Shown here: positions 12,401-23,372 of the stretch, in pieces
Layout: the number at the start of each line of letters is the position of its first letter
How positions within the stretch are numbered: the stretch's first letter is position 1
Assembly: GCF_040954835.1 (NCBI RefSeq)
Contig: NC_090698.1
Coordinates: 5,330,501 to 5,394,500 of the forward strand
DNA length: 64,000 nt
Reading direction: 5' to 3'
DNA from: Lepisosteus oculatus
Taxonomy: Eukaryota; Chordata; Actinopteri; Semionotiformes; Lepisosteidae
Notes under the pieces: model-generated
The model's database searches: none
What the model saw: the letters and a program-made list of their open reading frames with translations, nothing else
Told to the model about the DNA's origin: nothing
Translations under genes and position numbers: made by a program

Positions 12401-14884
12401 TAACACACAGGTGATCGCAAAAAGCAACATGGAGAAAAAGAGAGAGCACAGAACACCAACATGCAGACCACACCTTGCACTGACCAGTAACAGTCAAACA
12501 CCAGAGGATTGCACATGTGGTGGTAATGCACTATTTGGAAACATTGTTCTGCGTACAGCTGCTTTGTGTCTGTGTGTGTCCGTCAATGGAGTGCATGCTG
12601 ATGGTGTCCTGTTTTTCTCCTGGTTTGCCCGTGATGCCGGTTCTTCGCGACCCTGACACTGGATTTGGGAATCAGGTGAGTAGAACTGTCTGTTTGTGTT
12701 GTGCGTGTTCGCCCATTGTGACACTGTGACGCATTGTTACAGGATAAAAAAGAAAGCACGGGTAAGAGATTGGTACGTGTGCAATCATTGAAACAAATAC
12801 ATTGAGAGGACTGGAGGCCTTTCGGCTGATTAATCCGGATGGATTTTTGTGCAGCCGTTGCTCGGGGCTGAGCCCTGACACCGCACACGTCATTCCGAAT
12901 AACTCGCATCCCTCTTGCTCCCCCATGGCCTTCCCATCATTCCCATCATTCCCATCACCGCTTACCTGCTCACCACCCGATCTCTGTCATGGCAACTGCA
13001 GGGCGGAGTGGACTGTTGGGTTGTTCCCTGTGTAATTGCCGTTTTTCAGTGATCAAGAGCTTTGCCCTCGAGCAAGGCCCCCCTAGCTGTGTTTACAAGT
13101 CTACCACCAGGACAGAAAGAAGAACAAGACTGTGATGAGGGCTGGTCTTGATGACTGTTCTATTATTATGTTATGAACTTATTTTACATCAGTAGGGTGC
13201 ACGGCATCTACAGTTTTGGTTACATAAACAGCTGTGAATTTACAGCCGTCAAGTGACATGTGAACCACAGTTTACTCAAGCCCTCTGTTTTCTTTTTCTG
13301 TGCTTAAGGCTGGGTATTTATATATTCTGTTTATTTGCTGGGGGGGGTTTCAAGAAAAGAATCCCTGTGGCAGGCAAAGGTTCCTTGTACTAAGAAATCT
13401 GAGGCCTCCTTTTAAAGGAATCACGCCCATTGGTTTCTGTCTTCTCTGTTTTGAGCCTTTAATGATTCATTTTGTCGCAATAGGATTTACATACTCTTAA
13501 CTCCATGCAGCTGCTCTCTTTATAATCTTGCTCTCTCTGTTGTCTGCAGTATCTTAGGTGCTGATAGTGGCTCTGCTGACCCTCACAGTTTATATTTACA
13601 AGGCAACTTTCAGTGGACGAGCAAAGTTAATAGTCACTGAGTCAACTGTCATCATATTCTTGGAGTGCCACTGCAGAAACATTTTAGTGTTCATCGCTGG
13701 TGGGGCAATGCTTTCTCGCCGTGCTTGCAAATGAACTGGCGCTTAACGTTCTCTTATAATTAGCGCTGGTGATGAGAAGGATTGCGTTTCTGGGGCGGCG
13801 TGTGTGTGTGGTAGTGGGTGCAGCCGATGCTGATCCCAGACTGACACTGTCTCCTGCCGCTGGCGCATGATGAAATCGGCTGCAATGAGCGGGCGGGGAG
13901 AGCTGTGAGAGGGGGCTGTGTGGATCTGCCACTCGGCACTCCAGCAGCAGCAACAGAGAAGCAGGAAACTCTGCCTTGTAGCTGTGGAAAACCGGGTGTT
14001 CGTTCGTGCTCGCTCTGCCCGGGAAAGCCTGAAAGTCAAGGTGGTACTCATTCCAGAGCGCACAGCCTTGCAGCACAGTGCGAAATTGCTGTGGCGCGAC
14101 TTATTTCTTCTTGGGCATTACGCAAGAAACTTAGAATCTCTGTTTTAATGTCGAGATTTTCTTCCACAGCCACTCCCCCACCTTGCCAAACCCCCCCCAA
14201 CAAAGTTTTTTTTTTCCATACCAGCCTTCTAGCCCGTTTCGTGTGACAGCTCTCTTAAAAAGGTCGTTGAAGACATCAGTGGCAGCCCATAACTGTGCTG
14301 TTTTTTATTTCCTCACGACAGAGGGGCAAACATTTGTAGACCAGTTGAAATCTCGAGCCCTGCTGCACCGATCCGAGAGCTCTGCTGGGACGTTGCTGGC
14401 ACGCCTCGCAGGCAGTGTCTGATTTTCCCACTGCTTCTCTCTTGCCCTTGTACAAAACACGCTGGCCTTCACTGTGAGCATCTGCGTCAGGCTCTGCATG
14501 GTGCAGAAGGCCAGGCGTCCGCAACCTGCTTGTGCAATATGTCTGTGCTTGCTCCATTTTGTGCTTAGTGTTGTGTCCTTCTCGCTATGTCAAAGCTGCT
14601 GCTCCTCTTTCAGGAAGCATATGGTCCGCCTGTCATTATAGTCTCTCACTTCACAGTTTATTAGCTTTGTTCTTCTATACCTTAGAGCCAGTATTGATAC
14701 CTTGAGGACTTACTCACTGGTATTGATGTGTACTCATTTGTTTGTTTTTCCAAAACACGTTGATTAATCACGGCAGTGCCTCTCGTTCCAGGCGCTATCC
14801 CAGAGGGACGCTCCGCACAAGAATTTCTTCTTCTTCGACGGGTGGAAGGGCACTGGGGTGGTGGACTGCTTGGGCGAGAAGTAA
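3257..14884 (+). CDS. SAE1: SUMO-activating enzyme subunit 1, C-terminal 219 residues (spliced, 5' part outside window)
   Basis: Spliced coding region, join 3257-3402, 3497-3596, 4512-4617, 10205-10349, 11016-11085, 14792-14884: 660 nt, 219 codons plus stop TAA. All junctions are GT-AG and the reading frame is kept across every one. The product matches the C-terminal two thirds of SAE1. The earlier exons (N-terminal adenylation-fold start) must lie left of the window. SAE1 pairs with UBA2 to form the nuclear E1 that adenylates SUMO and passes it to UBC9. The SAE1 half has no catalytic cysteine. Diagnostic stretches are VCLTCCPRD, GDVFGYHGY, EALEVDW, KAKAALKR, DYFLLQ, CFSEMSPVCAV, QEIVKALSQRD and the terminal FFFFDGWKG...CLGEK. 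The number of residues from VCLT to the end equals that of human SAE1 as I recall it. The neighbour downstream is BBC3 on the opposite strand, tail to tail. Confidence 0.97.
3497..3596 (+). CDS. SAE1: SAE1 coding exon, linker
   Basis: Acceptor TTTTTCAG|AG, donor AAG|GTAAGC. It completes the Glu codon of the previous exon (EEKPKVVK), then runs through an acidic/basic linker (EEVDDGPEAKKPKID) and ends MVKK in phase 0. The linker is the least conserved part of SAE1, which fits the divergence seen here. The preceding intron is only 94 bp. Confidence 0.95.
3597..4511 (+). other. SAE1 intron
   Basis: It holds one copy of an old dispersed repeat at about 3660-3880, followed by AT-rich sequence without recognisable features. 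Confidence 0.8.
3660..3880 (+). repeat. Old dispersed repeat
   Basis: CATTTCGCCCAGTTAATTGA, then ACATGGCTGGGTAGCTTGCT and CTCCTACAACCCTTTGAGTA, are hallmarks of an ancient interspersed family. I also see it at 10.5, 46.5, 58.4 and 63.0 kb. Confidence 0.65.
4512..4617 (+). CDS. SAE1: SAE1 coding exon
   Basis: Acceptor CTCGGACAG|ACG, donor CAAG|GTACCG. It encodes TASFCSLKEALEVDW, then KAKAALKRTP and DYFLLQ, all recognisable in SAE1, and ends one base into a Val codon. The donor is weak beyond the GT (ACCG at +3 to +6) and is followed by a run of 12 C, but the frame and protein match leave little doubt. Confidence 0.95.
4718..4985 (+). mobile_element. tRNA-derived SINE
   Basis: A tRNA-like head (GGCTCTGTGGCTGAGGATCTG, B-box-like GGTTCGTATCC) is followed by the fish SINE body CCCCTGAGCGAGGCCCTTAAC. 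The tail CATTCCTAATGCAAG...GGCCAATAAAGTGATC resembles a LINE 3' end. Four more copies lie in the window. Confidence 0.85.
6818..7282 (+). repeat. 0.55-kb dispersed repeat
   Basis: It starts TACACTTATATAGCGCTTTT and CACTCCACTCAAAGCGC, and carries CACACCAGCTCTCAGTGGGG and the CCCCCTACTGGCCCACT segment. It ends abruptly at CTTTCCCAGGAG, where the 45-bp minisatellite begins. Confidence 0.85.
7287..7830 (+). repeat. Minisatellite, 45-bp unit, about 12 copies
   Basis: The unit starts GTGATGGTCAGTAGGGAGGT and continues GGGTGTGTCAGGTGGGTACA then GGGCA. Central units (7450-7690) are nearly identical. Outer units are diverged or have 2-bp inserts (47 bp), and one is short (32 bp). Because 45 is a multiple of 3, one frame stays open and gives a 15-residue repeated peptide. 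That is a by-product, not a gene. Confidence 0.9.
10205..10349 (+). CDS. SAE1: SAE1 coding exon
   Basis: Acceptor GGTGCACAG|TACTCC, donor GTCAG|GTAGGA. It completes the split Val codon (VLLKFRTDKGRDP), then encodes LLLQIRDDVLDSLG and VPDEFV, and ends two bases into a codon. The preceding 5.6-kb intron carries a SINE, a longer dispersed repeat and a minisatellite. Confidence 0.96.
10350..11015 (+). other. SAE1 intron with old repeat
   Basis: An old dispersed repeat copy covers about 10490-10705. The rest is unremarkable. Confidence 0.75.
10490..10705 (+). repeat. Old dispersed repeat
   Basis: Same family: ACCATCCTACCCATCTAGCA, TAATTTATTGATCCAAGAAT, GGTAGCTTGTTCTATACTCC and CACAACCCTTTGGGTAAAG. 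Confidence 0.65.
11016..11085 (+). CDS. SAE1: SAE1 coding exon, 70 nt
   Basis: Acceptor TTTTTCCCCAG|C, donor GTCAAG|GTGAGG. It encodes (S)YCFSEMSPVCAVLGG and GQEIVK in the frame set by the previous exon. The codon split over the junction reads AGC (Ser), where I recall Arg in human. It is too short to stand out as an ORF but is highly conserved. Confidence 0.95.
11086..14791 (+). other. SAE1 last intron, 3.7 kb
   Basis: No exon or repeat family member is recognised. Several overlapping ORFs on both strands (12225-12926, 13684-14557) have no family resemblance. A short run of CCCATCATT repeats lies at about 12934-12958. Confidence 0.7.
14792..14884 (+). CDS. SAE1: SAE1 last coding exon with stop
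   Basis: Acceptor CTCGTTCCAG|GCG. It encodes ALSQRDAPHKN, FFFFDGWKG and the terminal VVDCLGEK, then TAA at 14882-14884. The Phe-rich FFFFDG block and the CLG-x-K end are the signature of the SAE1 C-terminus. Confidence 0.97.
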   Translation, partial: ALSQRDAPHKNFFFFDGWKGTGVVDCLGEK

Positions 14885-15615
14885 AACCAGAATCGTTTTC
14901 TAGCAGAAATAGACAGGGGGTGGGATTGGGGGCCTTGGAAGTAAGTCAAGTGTGTATATACTGCAGTCTGTTTGTCTCTGGTTCAGCCAACAGCCTACTT
15001 GCTAGACCATAGTTTGGAGTTTCACAGAAGGTTCTGTCAGCCACTTCAGGTCTAAACCCATTGAGTCTGGTTTCTCTGGTCCAGTCCCAGGCCCCAGTGC
15101 GGAGATCCCACACACAAGTCAAACGAAGCTTGAACCATTCACCTGCAGAGGTCCAGTGCATAGGCTATGTGAAGCACCCTGTGGAGGAGCCCGTTAGAAG
15201 ACTTTCTTTGCCTGCCATCTTTGAAGTTCTTGTCATTAATGAGAATGATCAGGCCCCCTGGTGAATGTGTTACGTGTTGTGGCGACAATATTACCGAATC
15301 GTGCTCTGCGTTTCTCAGCTTGTACTGTCAAATGTTTTGCGCCCCGTTGTAACCTGCATTAGCACAGGCTGTTGTGACAAGCATCCTGAACGTGAGAATG
15401 AAATCAGTTATAGGACATTTCACTTAAAGGCATCCGTGATCAATCTGTGGTCAGTTTGGGCCGGAGAGATGGGACGTTTCTGTACATGGTTCCTGGCGTG
15501 AACATCGTGCTTCCTTGTGTGTCTAGAGACCTTTTTTCGTTTTACTGTTTAAAGCCCTTGGGCAGACAAACTGTCATTTTTATGTTTTGTAATAAAAAAA
15601 TTAAAATGAAACATG
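14885..15615 (+). other. SAE1: SAE1 3' untranslated region
   Basis: Sequence from the stop codon to just past the first convincing poly(A) signal at 15591-15596. There is no coding potential and no dispersed repeat. The end is inferred from the signal alone, so the cleavage site is approximate. Confidence 0.7.
15591..15596 (+). promoter_or_regulatory. SAE1: Poly(A) signal AATAAA of SAE1
   Basis: Canonical AATAAA in TTTGTAATAAAAAAATT, about 700 nt after the SAE1 stop codon and followed by T/GT-rich sequence. It is the first well-placed signal downstream of the stop. Confidence 0.65.
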
Positions 15616-18040
15616 CTGCCCCGTCTCAATCCTTGTGTGTTCATTTTCATTTTGGAGGTACTTGTCGCATTTTAACCTTTGCTGCTTTTGGCGTTTAAAC
15701 TGGCCGACGTCAGTGGGAGTTGCCCCAGCCCTCCAGTCGGCGCCGACTCCTGCAAGGAGCTGTGGATCTAGCAGAGTATCAGAGAGACGAGGAGCCGTGT
15801 CAGTGGGCTTGTCTAGGAGATTGAACTGCTGCCATGCTTCCTGCTGAAGTTGTATGAGTAGGCCAGGGTTTGAGACAACTGGCTGTGAGCAAGTTCCACT
15901 ATCCACTAGAAAAGAAACTGCTGAAGTCAGTCGGATGCATTTATGTGAAGTCCCCAGAGAGATGACAAGTCTGCTATACTGAAAATTGGAACAAATTTTT
16001 AAAAGATCAGGTAAGGCTCTGCTCATGTTTGAATACCATAAACGGCAGTTTGAGGGACGGAGGCTTTGGAAATTCGTTTGAGGGGGAACAAGTTGACAAA
16101 GCTAAGCAGACATGGTGGTGAATCATAACCTCTCCCAGCGAATATATACAGCAGTACCTTGCTTAGTGCAGCGTCTGCTAATGTTGATTCACTATACTGC
16201 TCTTCGAACTGGCTTCCGTTACTCCAAATACATCTCTGTACAACCAAATGTCTGTGATGCACGTCCAGGCCAGGTGGGAGCACTAGAGCACAGTCAGCGC
16301 AGGCTGCAGCGGTGCTCCTGCTGCTGTTTGTGTTCGAGGCAATATGCAGTGATGTCGGTCAACGGGAGAGTGCGGCACGATGCTGTACGGCCAGAGCCGT
16401 TCGTCATCGCTCATTGAAAAGAGGCCTGGAGCCAGATCCCAGCCCGTCCCGGGCAGGAGGAGTGATGGCGGAGTCTGGTGATCGGTCTGCCTGACTGAAC
16501 GTGCCGGTGCGCAGCCGAACTTTACATGTCCGTGTTTAAAAACACGTTCTCTTCCGTATTCAGCTGGGTTTTAATTATGTTCGGAGGTAAAATACCAGTA
16601 ACGCCATTACTGATACTCCAGTGAAGCCCCCATCTGTTGCTCATGGGTAAGAAATATCGCTCCTGGGGACACATCCCCCCTGAGCCCGGGGTTTAATTGT
16701 CTCTGCTAGAGGTGGTTCCCACAGTGGTGCTTTCTGTGGACCCCATCCTCTGTACTAGTGCTGAAGGTATTGCAGTGCACATCCCTCTTTTCCCTGTTGA
16801 GTGGGCACATTTCAGCTTCTTGGCATCTCAGTTCTGACCATGTGGTCAAGGACTGCATTGCCGAGCACCGCAGACACACGGGGGCGCTGCTCGCGGGCAG
16901 GATCTCGCCGGTGTCCCCTCGGGATCCTGCCGGTGCCACTCCGCCAACGGGTGCCTCTAACAAGCGGGAGAGCCCGAGGAGGATGTCCGCAGGTCTTCAA
17001 CTTCCCCTTGTGCGTACGGGCGTCGCAGGCCTAAATCCACGTCTCTTCGATTGACTGATCCAGCCCGGGGCTGGGTAGTAAAAGAACCGATTCGCGATTC
17101 CGAGTGTTGCAGAAGTAATCAAAAGCACGCGATGCTTTAAAAATTCGGTAAGCTTGCAATACGCATCCATGGGGAAAACATTCCTATGGCCAACAGAAGC
17201 AGAGGACACTGCTGAAACATTTTGCACACACCCCTGGCGCTGTTATGTCATTGCCCTCCGGCTCCTTTGGCGTAGCTATCGTCCCGTGTTTATTCGTACC
17301 AGATTTCAGTATTCTGACAGAATGAACTGTAGATTTCAGGGTACGGCTGTCCGAGTGGGTCAGCACCCTGTGTTGCTAAACTCGAGAGGGGGAAGGTCCT
17401 GCTCTGGGGTCTGTTACTTCCACGTCTTCCAGAGGAAATCCCTGCCGGGGTCGTCTGGCGGCAGGCTAGGTTTAGACATCGGATGTTGTTTAGCTGTTGG
17501 GCCCGACGGGGCCTGTCCGGATTTTAACCGGTCTAATTCCGGTCTGCGGTGTGTCTGGCCCGGCTCCGTCTGAGCACTGCCGAGTCGCTCCGGGGGGGTC
17601 CCGTGTCGCGGCGCGCGCCGCGGTGGGGTGGCTGCCTGACCTGGAGCAGCATTAGGCCCGTTCCGGAGCAGCTGCTGGGGGGGTGGGGGGGTGACAGATG
17701 GGACATGCGGGCAGACGCCAGCGCCGGCGGCCGTGTGTCATTTCTGAGAGGCCAGGCCACGACGGCGGCGGCAGCTTGCACCACATCCCCCCTGCAAACA
17801 GGCACAGTCGCCCCGCACGGGTCCCAGCTTCGCTCGTACCCCTGCGGGGTCCTGTTCTTGCTGCGAGGCCCCTTTGCGGCCTGTGGGCAGCAGGTATCGG
17901 TACAAGCCAGGGGCAGGTGGTGGGTGTCTCACTCTTGCAGCTGGTTTTGAGTACGCCTGCCATGGAGAGGTGGTGTTAAAAGGGCATGAAGCTCTGGCTT
18001 CGGTAGCGGAGCTCACAAACAAGGACACGCGTCCCGGTAG
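15616..18040. other. SAE1-BBC3 intergenic, with CpG-rich pocket
   Basis: No gene is recognised. About 17540-17960 is GC- and CpG-rich, with open frames on both strands, as expected from base composition alone. No splice-linked coding signal supports a gene here. Confidence 0.6.
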
Positions 18041-18044
18041 ATGG

Positions 18045-18455
18045 GGAGGATGTAAAAGTGATCCTCCTGAGATGGGGAGCGCACATTAGTCCGCCTGTTG
18101 CGATAGGGGTTGCACGAAAGTTATCCCCATGAGATAAGGGGTGCATTACAAGCTCGCCTGAGGCGCTCCTGCCATAGCAGGGTATAAATGTTCGAGGGGC
18201 TTCCCCAAGATAGGGGGTGGGTCAAACGTATTCCCGTGAGATAGCGAGCACATTCAAGCCGTTCCCCCGAGACTGACGGTGTGTGATAGGCAGTCCTCAG
18301 AGACGGGGCCGTGAATCCTGCTGAAATGGGGAAGGCGTGATGTGCGTTTCCCCAAGATTACACTTGCGGAAGGTAAAGGCTGTTCCCCTGAGGTTGGGGG
18401 TGCGTGTGAGGGGGGGCTGTCCTACAGGCATTTCCCTGAGATAGGCTAGTCTGCA
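18045..18455 (+). repeat. Decayed tandem array, unit about 31 bp
   Basis: About a dozen degenerate units share the pattern TTCCCCTGAGATAGGGG followed by a G/T-rich tract with TGCATTACAAG-like ends. Readable units include ATCCTCCTGAGATGGGGA, ATCCCCATGAGATAAGGG, TTCCCCAAGATAGGGGG, TTCCCGTGAGATAGCGAG, TTCCCCTGAGGTTGGGGG and TTTCCCTGAGATAGG. Spacing varies from about 26 to 38 bp. It has no coding role that I can see. Confidence 0.7.
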
Positions 18456-18529
18456 AGGGGACAGTCAGAGCTGTCACCGCCACTAGAGACCCCCAAGGCC
18501 TCTGTCGTTTGACAAGAGACGCACACTTA

Positions 18530-18600
18530 GTGATAGATAAGACTTTATTGATCCTGAAGGGAAACTGATGATTAGATCGCTGCAGGTGATTCATTGAACG
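18530..18600 (-). mobile_element. 3' tail of a fish non-LTR retroelement
   Basis: On the minus strand the sequence reads TTTCCCTTCAGGATCAATAAA followed by GTCTTATCTATC. This is typical of the 3' ends of fish Rex1/L2-type LINEs or their SINE partners. No reverse transcriptase remains. Confidence 0.5.
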
Positions 18601-21600
18601 CTCTCTCACATGGTCGTTTGGCCATCTGTCCAGCTTCTAACTGCTGCATCCGATACAGGGTCGAGCAAGCGAGGGGCACACAGCGAGACACCTCTGATTG
18701 GGACACCTGGGCGTCACAGACCACACACATGCACGCACTGTGAGAACTTCGGGGTCTTTGGCTATAAAGACCTGCAGGACCGCTGAAAGAAAGCCTCCTG
18801 CGCGATATAGTGTCTTCATCGTGAGCTATTAATGTGTCCACATCCCTGCCGGCCCGGCTCCGTCTGTCACACGGGCACTGAGAAAGCACCCAAGACTGGG
18901 GGCAGTAGAATCCATTCTCCTTATTCAGGGGGCATGCAATTGTACCCCCTGTGTGTGATATTTGTATTAAAGATCTTCCTGGTGTTCCACCAGGTGCCAG
19001 CACTCGCCACAGGCTTTTTGAACGAATCGGTTGCACGACACATTGCCAGAGCCACGATGAACATCTGATGGTGTTTTAAACCCGTAGTAATCTTTTCTCG
19101 TGTGAGCTCTGGAGTCGCGAAAATCACTACTTTACCTCAGAGCAAACACACGTGCATTAGACCCAGACCATGGTTTTCCTCCAATACAGAATTTCTTCAT
19201 AACATGCAGACAGTAATTTTAGGATAAAGATGTTGGTCAAGAGATGCTTGGTGCAGATGATATAGGTGTGACAAAACACAGAAGGCGTTTGCCAACGAAA
19301 CAAGTTTTTTTTTTGTGTTGGTTTCACTGACACGGTTGCCTGCAAGTGTACAAAATCTCATTAAGTTTCAGACTGATGATTTTTTATTTCTGTTTTTGAC
19401 TGACCTTTCTTTCGTTTCCTTGAGTACGACACCATCAGGCCCTGGGGATATATTGATCTCGAGTGCTTCTAATATCTGAAACACTTCCTCTTGTTCTACA
19501 CTAATAACAATTTAATAGGCAACCTTGTCTTTCCACTGGCACGTTGTTGGCTTCTTCATTAGTGAGCACCTGAGTTAAATGCTCATTGTGTACATTAGCT
19601 ATTGGTCTTGCATTGTCTCGATATTTCCAGTTATTGTCCTGTGTTATGCGAATATTTTTTAATTATTATTTCAAAGAAATTTCCCATTGGATCATATTGC
19701 ATATGCAGTTCAATTAGGAGGCGACGCATTCCTGCATGTGCAATACCTGGAGAGGGAGCTGAATTCTGTTTAGAATCTCTTCATCATAGTACAATGCCTT
19801 CTACGTCAAGAATGCAGAGCAGCACTGAAATATCCTCCTGGCTGATGATGGATCCTTCTGTTTGACTAAATAATTCTATAGGCTACAGATCCTTCATGAT
19901 CACATTAAGTACGAGAATTTGTACTTCTGTAATTATATAGAGTACTTGATTTCTTTTACTAAATGCAGCACAATGCATTGTGTTGTAGCTAAAGTAATCT
20001 TCTTTTCATATATCCTTTGAGTCTAAGAGTGCTCAAGTAGAGGCACCAGAATGCACTAAACACTCCTCAACACCCTGAGGACTCAGACCTTCTGTAAATC
20101 CACAAAACCCTGATTTGACGACTACAGTAGCAATGTCTGATATTTAGCTGAGATTAATACACACATAATGACACAATTTGTTAATTATTAACATAAATAA
20201 TACACAGACATGATTATCTCATAGTAATAGAAGCCTGCCATATTTATAAAAGTTTTTCAAGATCCGTACACAGTGCCAGACGTTCTGCTTGGCAGAATCC
20301 TGCCCTGACTGTACAGGTAAACTGACTCTTGGAGTGTTTGACTGTTCATCTTTCTGCTGTATCATTAAAAGCTGACTCTTGTGTGGCAATATGCCATATC
20401 ATATTGTCAGGGCCAGGACGCGCACAGCTCCACAACACCCTCTCAAATTGCACTTCAGCAGAAAGTGATTTAAAAACACAGCCCTTAACCACTTACTTAA
20501 GCACTTGAACTGGTATTTTCCTGAAAACAATATTAATTATCCCTGTTATCTGAGGTGTGTTCTTTTTCCCCATTGTTTGCAATTCCGAAACAGGTCGAAC
20601 TTGTATTACATCACTCTCCACTCAAACAAATTTGCCACATATTAAAGCTATTGAAGTCATTATTTTGGATCTAATACAGTAATAAGAGTGCTACAGGCAA
20701 TGATTTACCGTACATTTGTACTCATCTGCTTAGGCGTCTCATTTACACAGAACCATCTCTTTTCATCTTTTTTACATACTGTATCTATGCAAATATCGAA
20801 ATTTTGAGAACCATCGAAGCCCTAGGTGTCTTTGAGGAAAAAAAAATAAATGTATTTTTCTTTGCCAGCACTAGGGCAGAATACATACAGAACCCTGTCA
20901 TAATTGAATGTGCAGCTGGAATAGTGTTGTCTTCCCATGTTCAATACAATGCCTATTCTTGTCTGATGTTCTGTATATTGTCTAATGTTAATTATTTCTC
21001 AGTTTTCAGCATTGTCTAGTGACCATTATAGCCCAGGGTTCAATCTTGCCATGTGTCTGTTTTCAGTTGTCTAGAGCCCAGTACTTTCCAGTATCTGTAA
21101 TTCCTGTTTTTAGTATTCACCCGTGTTCTTTATTAAAAATGTAATATTTACAAACCCAGTGTCCCTTAATACTCTGGGTGTGCATGTTGTTGTTCAGTGA
21201 CCCTGTTGGCCCAGTGTTCATTATCGTTCACCTCCAAGTATCTGTTCCTGCCAGTTGTTCAATGCACGGGATCAGGCTCGCTGTGTTCTCCAAGTCTGTG
21301 CCTAAATGGACCCTAAATTGAACCACAGATACTGTAGATTTGGTTTTTCGTGACTGACTCTCCACCAAGAGCAGGGCTCTGTTGATGTTAGAGCCCGCAG
21401 GTCTTTTCAGCATCTGTCTACCTAGCAATGTAACCCAAGACATGTCTCAGCCACCAGAAATTGGCATGTCAGGATAGCGCTCCTCTCCGTCCCCCCAGGG
21501 GATGCTGGGAAACGCAGTCCGGGTCTGATGTCCAGAAGCCTGGTGCAGGAATCTGCTTGGCGCTGGGCCCCTGGGCTTGCGGCAGCCGTGCCTGGTTGTC

Positions 21601-21949
21601 ATCAGTGCCGTGGCAGCCGGAGCGAACGGTGCAGGAGTTTGTTTGTGTCGGCGTCTGTGCCCGTCTGTGCCAGGGTCTGGTTGCTGTGCCCTTTCCTGTG
21701 TTTGTGTAGGCGGGCAGATACGCTGGAGTCACTGCAGGGGGGCATGTTTTTAAATGGCACGTATGCCTTCTGACTTCCAAACTGATCCCACCATAGTTGT
21801 CTTGTTTATTCTTAGCAGAGCCTCCTGCCTGGTGAACTTAGCACCTGGCTGGTGTGCCATCTACATTGTGTGCAGCCCAGGGTGTAGGTCAGTGCTGTAG
21901 TGGTCTGTACAGGGGTAGTGTTGCTCTACAATGCTCTTAAAAAAGAATG
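18600..21949. other. Intergenic sequence, AT-rich
   Basis: No exon, RNA gene or repeat family member is recognised. 19380-21200 is AT-rich and looks like old unconstrained sequence. 21470-21700 is more GC-rich with chance ORFs. Confidence 0.6.
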
Positions 21950-21969
21950 AATGCCACAGATATGTTTGT

Positions 21970-21980
21970 TTTATTTTATT
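21970..21980 (-). promoter_or_regulatory. BBC3: Overlapping poly(A) signals of BBC3
   Basis: On the minus strand CAATAAAATAAAAC carries two overlapping AATAAA hexamers. They are followed downstream by a U-rich element (TTCTTTTTTAAG) around 21936-21947. The orientation fits only BBC3 among the recognised genes. Confidence 0.5.
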
Positions 21981-23209
21981 GTCTGGGTAAAAGATGTACA
22001 AAATTCACATAGAAAAAAATGTCAAATAGCAAATGTACACAACTCTTTATCAGAAAACAACATTTTTCCAACCGACACTCCGTACAGTACTGTAATGCCA
22101 ACCCTTCAACAGAGAATCCAGTGGTCACGGCCTGCAGCCCTGGCCCAGCTCTGACTGGGCAGCTGCAGACAGGGTGGAGGCAGATCAGCGGACTGCACTT
22201 GCAATGCTCAGCATGGGATCGGTCCACAGAATAAATTACATCAATAAATAAACCGTAAACCAAGAAACAGCGCCTGGCCAAGTGGCTCAGGTCTGCACTC
22301 CCTGTCCTCCTGTTCCCCTGTACGAGACTCCATTGACCAGAAGACCGCCGGCAGGAGGCACCTGGGAGATTTCGGATCGGGATCGAGACTGGGATTCGGG
22401 CGGAAATACCTGACTTTCTCGGACAAGGGCTGCGACCACTTCATCGTTTCGACCTCTGCGAACGCCCTACAAAACGCTTGACCAAGAACCGGCCGCAAAG
22501 GAGGAACTAAACTTTTTCAAAGCTCAGCCGGGGGGGGGGGTTTGGTCCGGACAGGATCCGCAAGCCGCCCCCGTGACTCGTCCCCCGAGCCCAGCCTCTC
22601 CGCTTCCGAGAAGGCACCTCCTTCTTTTTACCGTGTCGGCGTTCCCGAAAGGGAGGCGATGTTCTCCTTTTTTCCAGTGGGCAACGCCGTGGGGGTCTGG
22701 ACAAGAGTTTCAGGCTCCTGCTGTCTGACCAGGCAGCAGAAGAAAGCGTGCTGGCAGCACAGCGGGACCCTCTCCCTGGCCAGGACCACCGGCCCCAGCG
22801 CCCTGCTCGTCCGGCTATCCCAGGCTGCCTCCGCGCGCGCGAGAGAGCAGGAGTTTGAGGAACAATCCTCTGGAGTCCAGCCAACTCTAGGATAAGCATT
22901 TCCCACTGGTCTGGATCACCAGTTCACTGTTGGGGCACCGTTTGCAGGGCTACCGATGAACAGGAGGGCAAGGCAGAGAACTCAGGCTAACATGTTTGAA
23001 CCAAAATGCTTAAAATGAACTGTATTTACATATAACAATTTCATTTTCCAGTGTCGGGTATCCACAACAATACCGATATCTGCAGTGTATCAGCAAATAT
23101 CCTCATAGCTCATGCCGAGGGGCCCTGTGACTGGCAATCCCCTGTAGAAGAGCGATGTCTGTACTGAGTTCTAGTAGGGAGCTGCGTCAGCATGCTTAGG
23201 CTGCAATGG

Positions 23210-23372
23210 ACCAGGTGAAGGTTAATCTCATGCTGAAAGGAAAAGAGGCACAACGTTTCAACTGTGGAGCCTCCTTCAGGTGTGGACCTGAGTCTTCCCC
23301 CGAAGAAGACGCCACAGCCGAAACGTTGTGTCTCTTTTCCTTTCAGCGCAGAACTAACCTTTACCTGCTCCT
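23210..23372. repeat. Foldback (inverted-repeat) element
   Basis: The left arm carries GCACAACGTTTCAACTGTGG and AGCCTCCTTCAGGTGTGG. The right arm carries CCACAGCCGAAACGTTGTGT and CTTTTCCTTTCAGCGCAG. The arms are about 70-75 bp with a short loop, and they belong to the same family as the copy at 48.9 kb. It lies in the probable BBC3 3' UTR. Confidence 0.75.

Noticed and set aside
12225..12926. Overlapping ORFs on both strands in the last SAE1 intron
   Set aside because: No homology, mutual overlap, and they lie between two exons of the same gene that join in frame.
17540..17960. Possible gene in the CpG-rich pocket after SAE1
   Set aside because: Open frames on several strands follow from GC content. 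No conserved protein segment or paired splice sites were found.
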